DNA of 64,000 nt from Streptomyces noursei (GTDB lineage: Bacteria > Actinomycetota > Actinomycetes > Streptomycetales > Streptomycetaceae): the NCBI RefSeq assembly GCF_016917755.1, contig NZ_CP070326.1:6510001-6574000 (forward strand), written 5' to 3'. Positions 45,222 through 54,326 of this stretch are shown piece after piece (the stretch's first letter is position 1; each line of letters opens with the position of its first letter). The notes beneath the pieces were generated by a model that saw only the letters and a program-made list of their open reading frames with translations, made no database searches and was not told the origin of the DNA. The position numbers were made by a program, and so were the translations under genes.

Positions 45222-46513
45222 CGGACGTCCTGGGTGTGCGGCGTGGGCTGGTCGGCAGGGGCGGCGGGCGGCATGGGCGGCTGCTGCCCGTACGGGTGGG
45301 GTGCGCCGTACGGAGCGGGTCCCCCGTACGGGTGGCCCTGCTGCGGGGGCACCGGCCCGCCGGGCACCGGGGCGGCCGGGGCGTACGGGGCCTGCTGGGC
45401 GTAGGGGGCCTGCTGGGCGTACGGGTTCGGCGGTGGCGCGGCCACCCCCGGCGGCACCTGGCCCGGCAGTGGGGGTGCCCCCTGCTCGAACGGAGTTGAG
45501 AGCGTGGGGGAGGGCTGCCCCGGCGCGTACCCCTGGGGGGCGGCACCCTGCGGCGGGTACCCGGCGGGCGCAGCCTGGAGACCGGACCGCTGGTCGGCCG
45601 TCGAGCGGTAGTCGACGGCCCCCTGCGTCATCCGCATGTACGCCTCCTCCAGCGACGCCTGGTGCGGCGACAGCTCCCACAGCCGGATGTCGGCCGCGTG
45701 CGCGAGATCGCTGATCCGGGGCAGCGGCAGCCCGGTCACCCGTAGTGCGCCGTCCTCCTCCGGCACCGCCTGGCCGCCCGCCTCCGCGACGGCCGCGGTC
45801 AGCTTCTCGCGCTGCTCCGACGCACCGTCCGGCGTCCGCACCCGCGCGAAGTCCGCGGAGTTGGCCGAGATGAAGTCCTTGACGGGCATGTCCGCGAGCA
45901 ACTGGCCCCGACCGATCACGATCAGGTGCTCGGCGGTCAGCGCCATCTCGCTCATCAGGTGCGAGGAGACGAAGACCGTACGGCCCTCGGCCGCCAACTG
46001 CTTCATGAGGTTCCGCACCCACAGGATGCCCTCGGGATCCAGGCCGTTGACCGGCTCGTCGAAGAGCAGCACCTGCGGATCGCCGAGCAGCGCCGCCGCG
46101 ATCCCCAGCCGCTGGCCCATCCCCAGCGAGAACCCGCCGGACCGGCGCTGGGCGACGTCCTGCAGGCCGACCACCCCCAGCACCTCGTCGACCCGCCGGG
46201 CCGGGATGCCGGACAGCTGCGCCAGCGACAGCAGGTGCGCCCGCGCGCTGCGCCCGCCGTGCACCGCCTTGGCGTCCAGCAGCGCACCCACCAGCCGCGC
46301 CGCGTTGGGCGTCTGCCGGAACGGGCGGCCCCCGATCGTGGCGTGGCCGGACGTCGGGGCGTCGAGGCCCAGGATCATCCGCATGGTCGTCGACTTGCCG
46401 GAGCCGTTGGGCCCCAGGAAGCCGGTGACGGTGCCCGGACGCACCTGGAACGACAGGTTGTGCACGGCCGTCTTCGGCCCGTAGCGCTTGGTCAGGCCGA
46501 CTGCCTCGATCAT
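45218..46513 (-). CDS. ABC transporter ATPase with Pro-rich tail (transporter 1)
   Basis: A 431-residue ATPase. The domain (residues 1-230) has Walker A GPNGSGKST, signature FSLGMGQRLG and Walker B VLLFDEPVNGLDPEG. A C-terminal accessory region follows to about residue 315, then a Pro/Gln/Tyr-rich tail of about 115 residues with repeats such as YAQQAPYAQQAPYA. A mini-repeat copy is translated in the tail as LSTPFEQG. It drives the permease encoded immediately downstream. Confidence 0.93.
   Translation of the reverse strand: MIEAVGLTKRYGPKTAVHNLSFQVRPGTVTGFLGPNGSGKSTTMRMILGLDAPTSGHATIGGRPFRQTPNAARLVGALLDAKAVHGGRSARAHLLSLAQLSGIPARRVDEVLGVVGLQDVAQRRSGGFSLGMGQRLGIAAALLGDPQVLLFDEPVNGLDPEGILWVRNLMKQLAAEGRTVFVSSHLMSEMALTAEHLIVIGRGQLLADMPVKDFISANSADFARVRTPDGASEQREKLTAAVAEAGGQAVPEEDGALRVTGLPLPRISDLAHAADIRLWELSPHQASLEEAYMRMTQGAVDYRSTADQRSGLQAAPAGYPPQGAAPQGYAPGQPSPTLSTPFEQGAPPLPGQVPPGVAAPPPNPYAQQAPYAQQAPYAPAAPVPGGPVPPQQGHPYGGPAPYGAPHPYGQQPPMPPAAPADQPTPHTQDVR
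45471..45513 (+). repeat. hairpin mini-repeat, copy C, inside ABC ATPase gene
   Basis: GGGGGTGCCCC lead, arms CCCC-TGCTC and GAGAGC-GTGGGG around GAACGGAGTT, then GGGAGGG. Compared with copy A, both arms differ in a way that keeps pairing (ACTC/GAGT versus GCTC/GAGC). Confidence 0.8.
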
Positions 46514-46641
46514 TCTCCGCCCCTCGCGAGATGGTCGGGGCAGAGGCGCCCTCGTGCCCCCGTGAGGGTTATGAGGCTATCGGGACGTTGACGGTTCCCG
46601 CCAAAACGGAGCAGCGGGCGCCGGCGGAGCGGCCCCTGCGC

Positions 46642-47415
46642 TCAGGCGTCCCGCCGGTTCAACAGCACATAGCCGACGACCAGCGCCGCCACCGTCCACC
46701 CCACCATGATCGTGAAACCGCCCCACGGCCCGTACGGCGTCGCGTCGTTGACCGGCGTGACCACCTGCATGATCCGCGAACCGGCCTGGTCCGGGAGATA
46801 GCGGCCGACCTTCTGCGTCGCCGAGACGTTCCCCAGGATGCTGGAGACCAGGAAGAAGAACGGCATCAGGATGCCCAGCGACAGCATCGGGCTGCGCAGC
46901 ATCGTCGCCACGGCCATCGAGAACAGCGCCATCATCGCCATGTACAGCCCGCCGCCGATCACCGCCCGCAGCACCCCCGGATCGCCGAGGTACGCCCGGT
47001 GCTCGCCCAGCGCCGTCTGCCCCGCGAAGAACGTCGCGAAGCTGGTCACCAGACCGACCACGAAGACCAGCGCGGTCGCCACCGCCAGCTTGCAGAAGAG
47101 GAACACTCCGCGCTGCGGCACCGCCGCCAGCGACGAACGGATCATCCCGGTGCTGTACTCGTTCGAGACCACCAGCACCCCGAAGACGATCATCGCCAGC
47201 TGGCCCAGGCCCATCCCCGCGAAGCTGATGTTGGTGGCGTCGAAGGAGAGCTGCCGCTGTTCCGGCATCGAGTCGAAGTCCTTCCGGACCAGCGTGCAGA
47301 TCAGCACGCCCGTCACGAGGGTCACCACCGCCGCGGTGCCCAGCGTCCACACCGTCGACCGCACCGACCGGATCTTCGTCCACTCCGACCGCAGGACCTG
47401 CCCGACGACCGCCAT
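46642..47415 (-). CDS. ABC-2 type transporter permease (transporter 2)
   Basis: A 257-residue, six-helix permease clearly paralogous to the one at 43887-45221: both begin their membrane domain with EWTKIRSVRST-WTLG, and the SxEYxTGxIR segment is shared. It lacks the Pro/Gln-rich arm. The ATPase partner lies four bases upstream. Substrate unknown. Confidence 0.92.
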   Translation of the reverse strand: MAVVGQVLRSEWTKIRSVRSTVWTLGTAAVVTLVTGVLICTLVRKDFDSMPEQRQLSFDATNISFAGMGLGQLAMIVFGVLVVSNEYSTGMIRSSLAAVPQRGVFLFCKLAVATALVFVVGLVTSFATFFAGQTALGEHRAYLGDPGVLRAVIGGGLYMAMMALFSMAVATMLRSPMLSLGILMPFFFLVSSILGNVSATQKVGRYLPDQAGSRIMQVVTPVNDATPYGPWGGFTIMVGWTVAALVVGYVLLNRRDA

Positions 47416-47418
47416 CCG

Positions 47419-48453
47419 TCAGCTCCTCTTCCTCTGCCACTGCCGATCCGTGCCCCAACCGGCCGGCGCCGGCCCGCGCGACATCGCGCCCTGGGGGACC
47501 GCCGACCGCACCGGCCCCCCGCCCTGCACCGTCGGCGGCGGCCCGCCGCCGTTGCGCGCGTGGTACTCCACGACACCGGCCGTCAACTGCATGAACGCCT
47601 CTTCCAACGACGCCTGCTGAGGACTCAACTCGTGCAGTACCAGCCGTTCGGCGGCGGCCAGTTCGCCCAGCCGCTCCGCCGGCACCCCGTCGACCTCCAG
47701 CGCACCGGCCTCACCGGCGAAAACCCGCATCCCCTCCCGGTACAGCATGGTCAGCAGCCGCTCCCGCTCCGGGGACCGCACCCGCACATACGACCGCGAG
47801 TTCTGCTCGATGAACTCCGCCATCGACGTGTCCGCCAACAGCCGGCCCTGCCCGATCACCACCAGGTGCTCCGCGGTCAGCGCCATCTCGCTCATCAGAT
47901 GGGACGAGACGAAGACCGTCCGCCCCTGGGCCGCGAGGTTCTTCATCAGATTGCGTATCCAGTGGATGCCCTCGGGATCCAGGCCGTTGACCGGCTCGTC
48001 GAAGAGCAGCACCCGCGGATTGCCCAGCAGCGCCGCCGCGATGCCCAACCGCTGACCCATCCCCAGCGAGAAGCCCTTCGACCGCTTCCCCGCCACCGAC
48101 GCCAGCCCGACGAGGTCCAGCACCTCTCCGACCCGGGCCCGCGGAATGCCGTTGCTCTGCGCCAGACACAGCAGATGGTTGGCGGCGCTGCGACCGCCGT
48201 GCATCGCCTTGGCGTCCAGCAGCGCTCCCACATACGTCAGCGGGTTCTTCAGCTGCCGGTAGTGCTTGCCGTCGATCCGGACCGTGCCGGCCGTCGGCTT
48301 GTCCAGACCGAGCATCATCCGCATGGTGGTGGACTTCCCCGCACCATTGGGGCCGAGGAAGCCGGTGACGATCCCCGGCCGCACGGTGAACGTCAGATGG
48401 TCCACCGCGACCGTGTCCCCGTAGTGCTTCGTCAGCCCTCTGAGCTCGATCAT
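47419..48453 (-). CDS. ABC transporter ATPase (transporter 2)
   Basis: A 344-residue ATPase with Walker A GPNGAGKST, signature FSLGMGQRLG and Walker B VLLFDEPVNGLDPEG, very similar to the ATPase of transporter 1 but with only a short Pro-rich tail. ATG 48453 gives the family N-terminus MIELRGLTKHYG. With the three genes downstream it may form one operon of two related transporters, presumably a tandem duplication. Confidence 0.93.
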   Translation of the reverse strand: MIELRGLTKHYGDTVAVDHLTFTVRPGIVTGFLGPNGAGKSTTMRMMLGLDKPTAGTVRIDGKHYRQLKNPLTYVGALLDAKAMHGGRSAANHLLCLAQSNGIPRARVGEVLDLVGLASVAGKRSKGFSLGMGQRLGIAAALLGNPRVLLFDEPVNGLDPEGIHWIRNLMKNLAAQGRTVFVSSHLMSEMALTAEHLVVIGQGRLLADTSMAEFIEQNSRSYVRVRSPERERLLTMLYREGMRVFAGEAGALEVDGVPAERLGELAAAERLVLHELSPQQASLEEAFMQLTAGVVEYHARNGGGPPPTVQGGGPVRSAVPQGAMSRGPAPAGWGTDRQWQRKRS

Positions 48454-48541
48454 GTACAGCACGCTAGGGGCGCCCCGAGGCCCCCGCCACCGGGGCGCGC
48501 CGCCCGGAGGACCACCGGCCCCGCCCCCCCCGGGTACGACC

Positions 48542-48578
48542 GTGCCCCCGCACCACCACACGGGCGGCACGGGGGCAC
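48542..48578 (-). terminator. hairpin after filP
   Basis: Nine-base-pair stem GTGCCCCCG / CGGGGGCAC with a 19-base loop, 36 bases downstream of the filP stop on the minus strand. Confidence 0.65.
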
Positions 48579-48613
48579 CAACGGACTACGGAAGAACCCT
48601 CCCGGCGTCGGCC

Positions 48614-49552
48614 TCAGCGGGTCTGCTGCGCGGGCACGCCCCGGGTGACGGACTCCTCGTCGCCGGGCACGCCGGCGGCGGCCACCGCCGCGCCGGTCAG
48701 CGTCGCCAGCATCTCGCGGACGTTGGTCAGCTGCGCGTTGATCGAGTCGCGGCGGTTGGTGAGCGCCGCCAGCTCGCGCTCGGACTCGCTGCGGATCCGG
48801 TCGGCCTTGGCGTTGGCGTCCGCCACGATGTCCTCGGCCTGGCGCTGCGCGGTCTCCACCGTCTGGCGGGCCCGGCGCTCCGCGTCCGTCCGCAGCTTCT
48901 CCGCCTCCAGGCGCAGCTGCTCGGCGCGGTGCTCGATCTCCGCCAGTCGCTTCTCCGCCTTGGCCTGACGCGAGGCCAGATCGCGCTCGGACTGCTCGCG
49001 GCGCTTGGCGAGGTTGGTCTCGAAGTCCGCGGCGGCCTGCGCGGCCTTCGCGCGGGTCTCCTCGAAGAGGGCGTCCGCCTCCTCCCGCTTGGACTGGGCG
49101 TCCTTCTGCGCCTCGGCGCGCAGGGTGGCCGCCTCACCCTTGGCCTTCTCGACGATCCGAGCACCCTCGTCCTCGGCCTTGGCCTTGCGCTCGACCGCGA
49201 AGGACTCGGCGTCGTTGCGCACCTGCTGGGCGGCGGACTCGGCCAGCTCGCGGTGCTGCTCGGCGGCCCGCCGGGCCTCCTCGCGCAGCTCCTTGGCCTC
49301 CTCCTCCGCGAGGCGGAGGATCTTCTCCACGCGCGCCCCGAGGCCCGCGTAGGAAGGTTCGGCGTCGGTGACCTGAGCCTGGGCGTTCTGCGTCTCGAGG
49401 TGCAGCTCCTCGATGCGCTTCTCCAGCGAGGTGATACGGGCCAGCGCGCTGTCGCGGTCCGCGACGAGTTTCGTAATGCGGTCATCCACCTGACCGCGGT
49501 CGTACCCACGCCGCACGAGCTCGAAGCCGAAGGGGGAGGAAGTGTCGCTCAT
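48614..49552 (-). CDS. filP: FilP, intermediate filament-like coiled-coil protein
   Basis: A 312-residue, almost entirely coiled-coil protein (about residues 20-285) rich in Ala, Glu, Arg and Gln. The N-terminal FGFELVRRGYDRGQVDDRI is the short DivIVA-like motif typical of this family. FilP forms a cytoskeletal network near hyphal tips and supports cell stiffness and polar growth, interacting with Scy and DivIVA. Its position next to scy matches the known arrangement in streptomycetes. ATG 49552, preceded by a GGAACCCC-type site on the minus strand (weak). Confidence 0.93.
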   Translation of the reverse strand: MSDTSSPFGFELVRRGYDRGQVDDRITKLVADRDSALARITSLEKRIEELHLETQNAQAQVTDAEPSYAGLGARVEKILRLAEEEAKELREEARRAAEQHRELAESAAQQVRNDAESFAVERKAKAEDEGARIVEKAKGEAATLRAEAQKDAQSKREEADALFEETRAKAAQAAADFETNLAKRREQSERDLASRQAKAEKRLAEIEHRAEQLRLEAEKLRTDAERRARQTVETAQRQAEDIVADANAKADRIRSESERELAALTNRRDSINAQLTNVREMLATLTGAAVAAAGVPGDEESVTRGVPAQQTR

Positions 49553-49666
49553 GGGGTTCCTGTCGAAAGAGACCGGTGAGGTGATAAGGAGAATCCTAGG
49601 GGCCTTAACGGCGTGTCATCGAGTCATTGCGCGTTTGAAGTGGAGAATGACCCCTCATTTGAGTGG

Positions 49667-52600
49667 CTACCCTTCAGACGGCTTGCCACTCGAACGAGTT
49701 GTCCCGGCCCCCGCGGCGGCCTTCACCGCCCCGCCCCCCTTGCCGTCCCCGCCCTGTGTGGGCACCTCGAACGACTCCAGCGCCTCCAGTACGTCCTGAA
49801 CGCGGGAGATTTCGGTGTTGATGTCCTCCCGGCGACGGACCAGCACCTCCAGCTCGTGCTTGCCCTCCGCGACGATCCGGGCGGCCTCCTCCTTCGCCTC
49901 GGCCCGCATCCTCTCCGCGTCGCGCACCGCGGCGGACTTCTTGTTCTCGGCCTCCTTGATCAGGCCCTCGGCCTTCTTCACCGCGGCGATCCGGACCTTG
50001 CTCGCCTCGCTGTTGGCGTCCGCCATCAGCTTGTCGGCCTTCTCCTCGGCCTCCACCTGCTGCGCGGTGGCCTGCGCGATCAGCTTGTCGACCCGCTCGC
50101 CGGCGCTCTTCATCGCCTCCGCCGACTCCCGACGGGCCCGCTCGTGCAGCTCCTCGACCTCGGACTCGACCCGGACCCGCAGCTCCTCCGCGCGCTCCCT
50201 TATGGCCGTCGCGTCCCGACGCGCCTCACCGAGCAGCGTGTCCGCGTCCGTACGGGCCTTCTCCACCCGCATATTGCCGTCGGCCGTGGCCTCCCGGACG
50301 ATCCGCTCGGCCTCCTTGCGCGCCGCCCCGACCATCGTGTCGGCCTGCTCCTCCGCGCCGGTCGCCGTCTTCAGCGCCTCCTCCTGCGCCTTGGCGATCA
50401 GCTGGTCGGCCTGCTCCGCCGCGTCGCCGCGACGCTTGGCGGCATCCTTGCGGGCCTCGTCCAGCAGCTGGTCCGACTCCTCCAGCGCCTCCGTACGGGT
50501 GAGGTCGGCGGCCTCCTCGGCCTCCTCGCGGATCTTCGCGGACTCCGCGCGCGTCCGACTGGCGTGCTCCTGCGCCACGGTGACGGTCTCCGCCGCCTCC
50601 GCGCGCAGCCGGTCCGCCTCCGCGGTCGCCGTCGCGATCATCCGGTCCGCCTGCTCACGGGCATCGGCCCGGGTACGGTCCGCCTCCCGCTCGGCCTCCG
50701 CGGACCGCTCCGCCGCCTCCGCGCGCAGCCGCTCCGCCTCGCCGGCCGCCTCCGCCACCAGCTCGTCGGCCTGAGTCGCGGCGTCGCCCCGCGTCTTGTT
50801 GGCCGCCGAACGCGCCTCGTCGGCGGTCCGCTCGGCGTCCGCCCGGGCACCCTCCAGCACCTCGGCCGCCTCGGCCCGCAGCCGCTGCGCCGCCTCGGTG
50901 GCGTCCGCCACCAGCCGCTGCGCCTGCTGCTCGCCCTCCGCGCGCAGCCGCTCGGCGGCCTCCTGGCCCTCCCGGACCGTGCGGTCCGCGTCGTCCTGCG
51001 CCGAGGACGTCAACTCGGTCGCCTCGGTGACGATCCGTTCGGCCTCCGCGCGCGCCTCGGTCAGCAGCCGATCGGTCTGCTCCGCCGCCTCGGACCGCAT
51101 CCGGTTCGCGTCGTCCCGCGCCTCGGCCCGGGCCCGCGCCGCGTCCTGCTCCGCCGACGCCAGCGCGTCCGACGCGTCGGTGCGCAGCTGCTGCGCCCTC
51201 GCCGTGGCGTCCCCGACCAGCTTCTCGGCCTTGGCGGTGGCGTCCGTGACGAGTTTGTCGGCCTCGGTGGTGGCTTCGGTGAGCAGGCGGTCGGCCTGTT
51301 CGGCGGCCTCGGTGCGTGCCGTGTTGGCGTTCCGGCGTGCCTCGTCGAGGACCTCGGCGGCCTCCGCCCGCAGCTCCTCGGCCTTGGCGGTGGCGTCCGT
51401 GACGAGTTTGTCGGCCTCGGTGGTGGCTTCGGTGAGCAGGCGGTCGGCCTGTTCGGCGGCCTCGGTGCGTGCCGTGTTGGCGTTCCGGCGCGCCTCGTCG
51501 AGGACCTCGGCCGCCTCCGACCGCAGCCGCTCGCCCTCCTCGATGGCCTCCGAAACCGTGCGCTCGGCAAGGGACTTGGCGGCCTCCGTCGCCTCCTGCG
51601 CCTCGCGCCGGACCCGCGCGGCGTCCTCCGACGCCCGCTCCCGCTCCGCGTAGGCGTCCGCGCGGACCCGGTCCGCCTCCTCCTGCGCCTCGGACTTCGT
51701 CCGCTCCGCGGCGTGCTCGGCCGCCGAACGCAGCCCGGCGATCTCCTCGTTGGCCTGCTCGCGCAGCCCCGAGACCGCGTCCCGCACCTGCTGCGCGGTC
51801 TGCTCGGCCGTCGCCACCAACTCCGCCGCGCGCCGGTCCGCCTCCTCGACCAGCCGCTCGGCCTCCGCCTGCGCCTCACTGACCCGTGTACGGGCCGACG
51901 CCAGCAGCTCCTCGCTCTGCTCCCGCGCGGCCGTCCGCTCCTGATGAGCCTCCTCGCGCGCCTCGCCCAGCAGTTGCTCGGCCTCCCGGCGCCGCCGCGC
52001 GGCCTCCTCCTGCGCCTCGGCGAGCGCCTCCGCGGCCTCCGTGCCCGTACGCTCCGCGGCGGCTGCCGCCTCCGCACGCACCCGGTCCGCGGTCTCCTGC
52101 GCCTCCGCCTTGAGCCGCTCGGCCTCGGCCGCCGCCTCGCTGCGCAGCCGCGCCGCCGCCGCCTCGGCCTCCGACCGGGCCGCCGAAGCGTCCCCGGCCG
52201 CCTCCGACCGCAGCCGCTCGGCCTCGTCCTCGGCCTGCTGCTGCAACGACCGACGCCGCTCCGCGGCCTCCGCCTTGAGCCGCGCGGCCTCCTCCTGCGT
52301 CTCCCGGCGCAGCTGCTCGGCCTCCGCGCGCGCCTCCCGCAGCGACTCCTCGGCCGCCGCCAGCTTCTCCTCGGCCTCGCCGCGCAGCCGGTCCCGCTCC
52401 GCCTGGGCCTCGGCCCGGCGCTCCTCGGCGGCCTCCTCGGCCTCCGCGCGCAGCTTCGCCGCGCTCTTCTCCGCCTCGCCCGTCAGCTCCTCGGCGGCCT
52501 GGGTGCCCTCCAACAGCAGCTGCTCGGCCTCGTTACGGGCCCGCTCCAGCGCCTCCTCGGCCTGCCGCCGCAGCGCGGCCGCCCGCTCGATGGCCTCGGT

Positions 52601-54118
52601 CCGCACCCGCTCGCTGTCCGCGACCGCACCCGAACGGGTCTCCTCGGCATCGGACTTGGCCTTCGCCAACAGGTCCTCGGCGGTCCCGGCCGCCTCCTCG
52701 ATCTGCTGGACCGCCTCCCGGCGCGCCTCACCGCGGATCCGCTCGCCCTCGGCGACCGCGTCCGCCCGCAGCTGCTCGGCCTCGCCGCGCAGCCGCCGTG
52801 CCTCCTCCTGGAGTTCGGCGGTCTTGGCGCGGTACTCCTTGGTGTCGTTCTTCGCCGCGCCCTTGAGCTGCTCGGCGGTGTCGTGCGCCTGCTCGCGCAG
52901 CCGGTCGGCCTCCGCCTCGGCCTCGTGGCGCAGCCGTTCGGCCTCCTCGACGGCGGCCTTCGTGGTGGCCTTGGCGTCCTCGGACGCCTTGGTCAGGATC
53001 TCCTCGGCGGCCCGCGCGGCCTTCGCCAGCTGCGCGGCGGAGTCCTCGGCGGCCCGCGACCGCGCCGACTCCTGCGCCTCGGACAGCAGTCGCTCCGCCT
53101 CGCCCCGGGCGTCCGCCCGCAGCGCCTCGGCCTCGGCCCGCAGCGCCTCGGCCTCCTTGGTCGCCTCCGCGACCAGTCGGGCCACCTCCGCCTTGGCCGT
53201 ACGGGTGCGCTGCTCGTTCTCCGTCTCGGCCGCCGACAGCCGCTTCGCGGCCGAGTGCTGCGCCTCCTCGACGAGCTTCTCCGCCTCGGCGCGCGCCTCG
53301 CGCAGCGCCGCATCGGCCTCCTGCACCCGCGCCTCGGCGGCCCGCGTCAACTCGGTCGCCTGCCGGCGTGCCTCATCCGACTCCGCACCCGCGGTCGAAC
53401 GCAGCTGCTCCGCCTGGTCGGTGGCCTCCTGGGCCTGGCTCGACGCCGCGTTCAGCAGGCGCTCGGCGTCCGTCCGCGCCCGGCGCAGGATGGATTCCGC
53501 TTCGGCGCGGGCCTCTTCCGCGGCGGTGCCCAGCCGTTCCCGGGCCCGGTCGGCCAGCCGCTGCGCCTCGGCGCGCGCCGCCGTCAGCGCCTGTTCGGCC
53601 TCCGCCCGGGACTCCTCCATCAGCCGACGGGCCTGGGACTCCGTACGGGCCCGCAGCTGTTCCGCCCACGCGACGTTCTCGTTGACGTGCGACTCGACGG
53701 TCTGCCGGCGCTCGTTGAGTTCCTCGTCGAGCCGCTGCCGACGGCTGACCGCCTCGGCGTGCAGCTCGGCCTCCATCCGGGCCTGCCGCTCGGCCGACTC
53801 CTGGAGCAGCCGTTGGGTCTGCGCGCGTGCCTCGCGCACCTCCCGCTCGGCGTCCGAACGTAGCTGGTCGGCCTGGATCTGCGCATTGCGCAGCAGCTGT
53901 TCGGCCTGGTGGCTGAGGTTGTCGTAGGCAGGCCGGGACGCGAGGTTGCGGCGCGCCTCGTGGAGCTTGGCGCGCAGCACCTCGACCTGGTACCCGAGGT
54001 CGTCGGCGTGCTGGACGGCCTTGTCCCGCTCGGTCTTCAGCCGCTCCATCTCGGCTTCGAACTGCGAGAGGTGATCGACCTCAGCCCACTGACGCTCCTG
54101 GCGCTCGTTGCCCCGCAC
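49667..54118 (-). CDS. scy: Scy, giant coiled-coil polarity organiser
   Basis: A 1,483-residue coiled-coil protein that assembles the tip-organising centre and sets sites of polar growth with DivIVA and FilP. After a short N-terminal DivIVA-like stretch (VDHLSQFEAEMERLK), nearly the whole length is Ala/Glu/Arg coiled coil with a 51-residue periodicity known for this class. Two 51-residue units are almost identical in DNA (51225-51530). I recall the S. coelicolor Scy as about 1,326 residues; the 157-residue difference is close to three extra units. GTG 54118 gives the family start MRGNERQER. The long open frame on the opposite strand is a shadow. Confidence 0.93.
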   Translation of the reverse strand: MRGNERQERQWAEVDHLSQFEAEMERLKTERDKAVQHADDLGYQVEVLRAKLHEARRNLASRPAYDNLSHQAEQLLRNAQIQADQLRSDAEREVREARAQTQRLLQESAERQARMEAELHAEAVSRRQRLDEELNERRQTVESHVNENVAWAEQLRARTESQARRLMEESRAEAEQALTAARAEAQRLADRARERLGTAAEEARAEAESILRRARTDAERLLNAASSQAQEATDQAEQLRSTAGAESDEARRQATELTRAAEARVQEADAALREARAEAEKLVEEAQHSAAKRLSAAETENEQRTRTAKAEVARLVAEATKEAEALRAEAEALRADARGEAERLLSEAQESARSRAAEDSAAQLAKAARAAEEILTKASEDAKATTKAAVEEAERLRHEAEAEADRLREQAHDTAEQLKGAAKNDTKEYRAKTAELQEEARRLRGEAEQLRADAVAEGERIRGEARREAVQQIEEAAGTAEDLLAKAKSDAEETRSGAVADSERVRTEAIERAAALRRQAEEALERARNEAEQLLLEGTQAAEELTGEAEKSAAKLRAEAEEAAEERRAEAQAERDRLRGEAEEKLAAAEESLREARAEAEQLRRETQEEAARLKAEAAERRRSLQQQAEDEAERLRSEAAGDASAARSEAEAAAARLRSEAAAEAERLKAEAQETADRVRAEAAAAAERTGTEAAEALAEAQEEAARRRREAEQLLGEAREEAHQERTAAREQSEELLASARTRVSEAQAEAERLVEEADRRAAELVATAEQTAQQVRDAVSGLREQANEEIAGLRSAAEHAAERTKSEAQEEADRVRADAYAERERASEDAARVRREAQEATEAAKSLAERTVSEAIEEGERLRSEAAEVLDEARRNANTARTEAAEQADRLLTEATTEADKLVTDATAKAEELRAEAAEVLDEARRNANTARTEAAEQADRLLTEATTEADKLVTDATAKAEKLVGDATARAQQLRTDASDALASAEQDAARARAEARDDANRMRSEAAEQTDRLLTEARAEAERIVTEATELTSSAQDDADRTVREGQEAAERLRAEGEQQAQRLVADATEAAQRLRAEAAEVLEGARADAERTADEARSAANKTRGDAATQADELVAEAAGEAERLRAEAAERSAEAEREADRTRADAREQADRMIATATAEADRLRAEAAETVTVAQEHASRTRAESAKIREEAEEAADLTRTEALEESDQLLDEARKDAAKRRGDAAEQADQLIAKAQEEALKTATGAEEQADTMVGAARKEAERIVREATADGNMRVEKARTDADTLLGEARRDATAIRERAEELRVRVESEVEELHERARRESAEAMKSAGERVDKLIAQATAQQVEAEEKADKLMADANSEASKVRIAAVKKAEGLIKEAENKKSAAVRDAERMRAEAKEEAARIVAEGKHELEVLVRRREDINTEISRVQDVLEALESFEVPTQGGDGKGGGAVKAAAGAGTTRSSGKPSEG
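51225..51530. repeat. 153-base tandem duplication in scy
   Basis: Two near-identical 153-base units lie head to tail (51225-51377 and 51378-51530). Each encodes 51 residues including VLDEARRNANTARTEAAEQ. Only a few positions differ in the parts compared by eye. The surrounding 51-mers are far more diverged. Confidence 0.9.
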
Positions 54119-54326
54119 TGCGCGGTCCCATCCGTCCCCTGGTCATGGCGGCGGCCGGCTCCGGCGCTGCAGCGCGGGTTCCGTACACGTCGCCGCGTAC
54201 CGAACTCGCGCCCTTCGGAGCTGACCCTTCCGAAGAAATGGTGTCAGATCATCGGCAGAGTATGGACCGAGCCCCATTCCCGTACCCCGACCGAAGCTGC
54301 ACTCTACCGGCCGGGGAAGCGGAAGG

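Noticed and set aside
43887..46022. A possible 711-residue fusion of an ATPase fragment and permease
   Set aside because: The N-terminal part is an out-of-frame reading of the ABC ATPase gene; the ATG at 45221 in an ATGA overlap is the clear start.
51225..51530. Tandem repeat considered as CRISPR-like array
   Set aside because: No short repeat-spacer alternation; it is coding DNA for a 51-residue coiled-coil unit.
49613..53863. A 1,416-codon open frame on the plus strand, Leu/Gly/Arg-rich
   Set aside because: It is the antisense shadow of scy, produced by the repetitive Ala/Glu/Arg codons; no domain and no ribosome-binding site.
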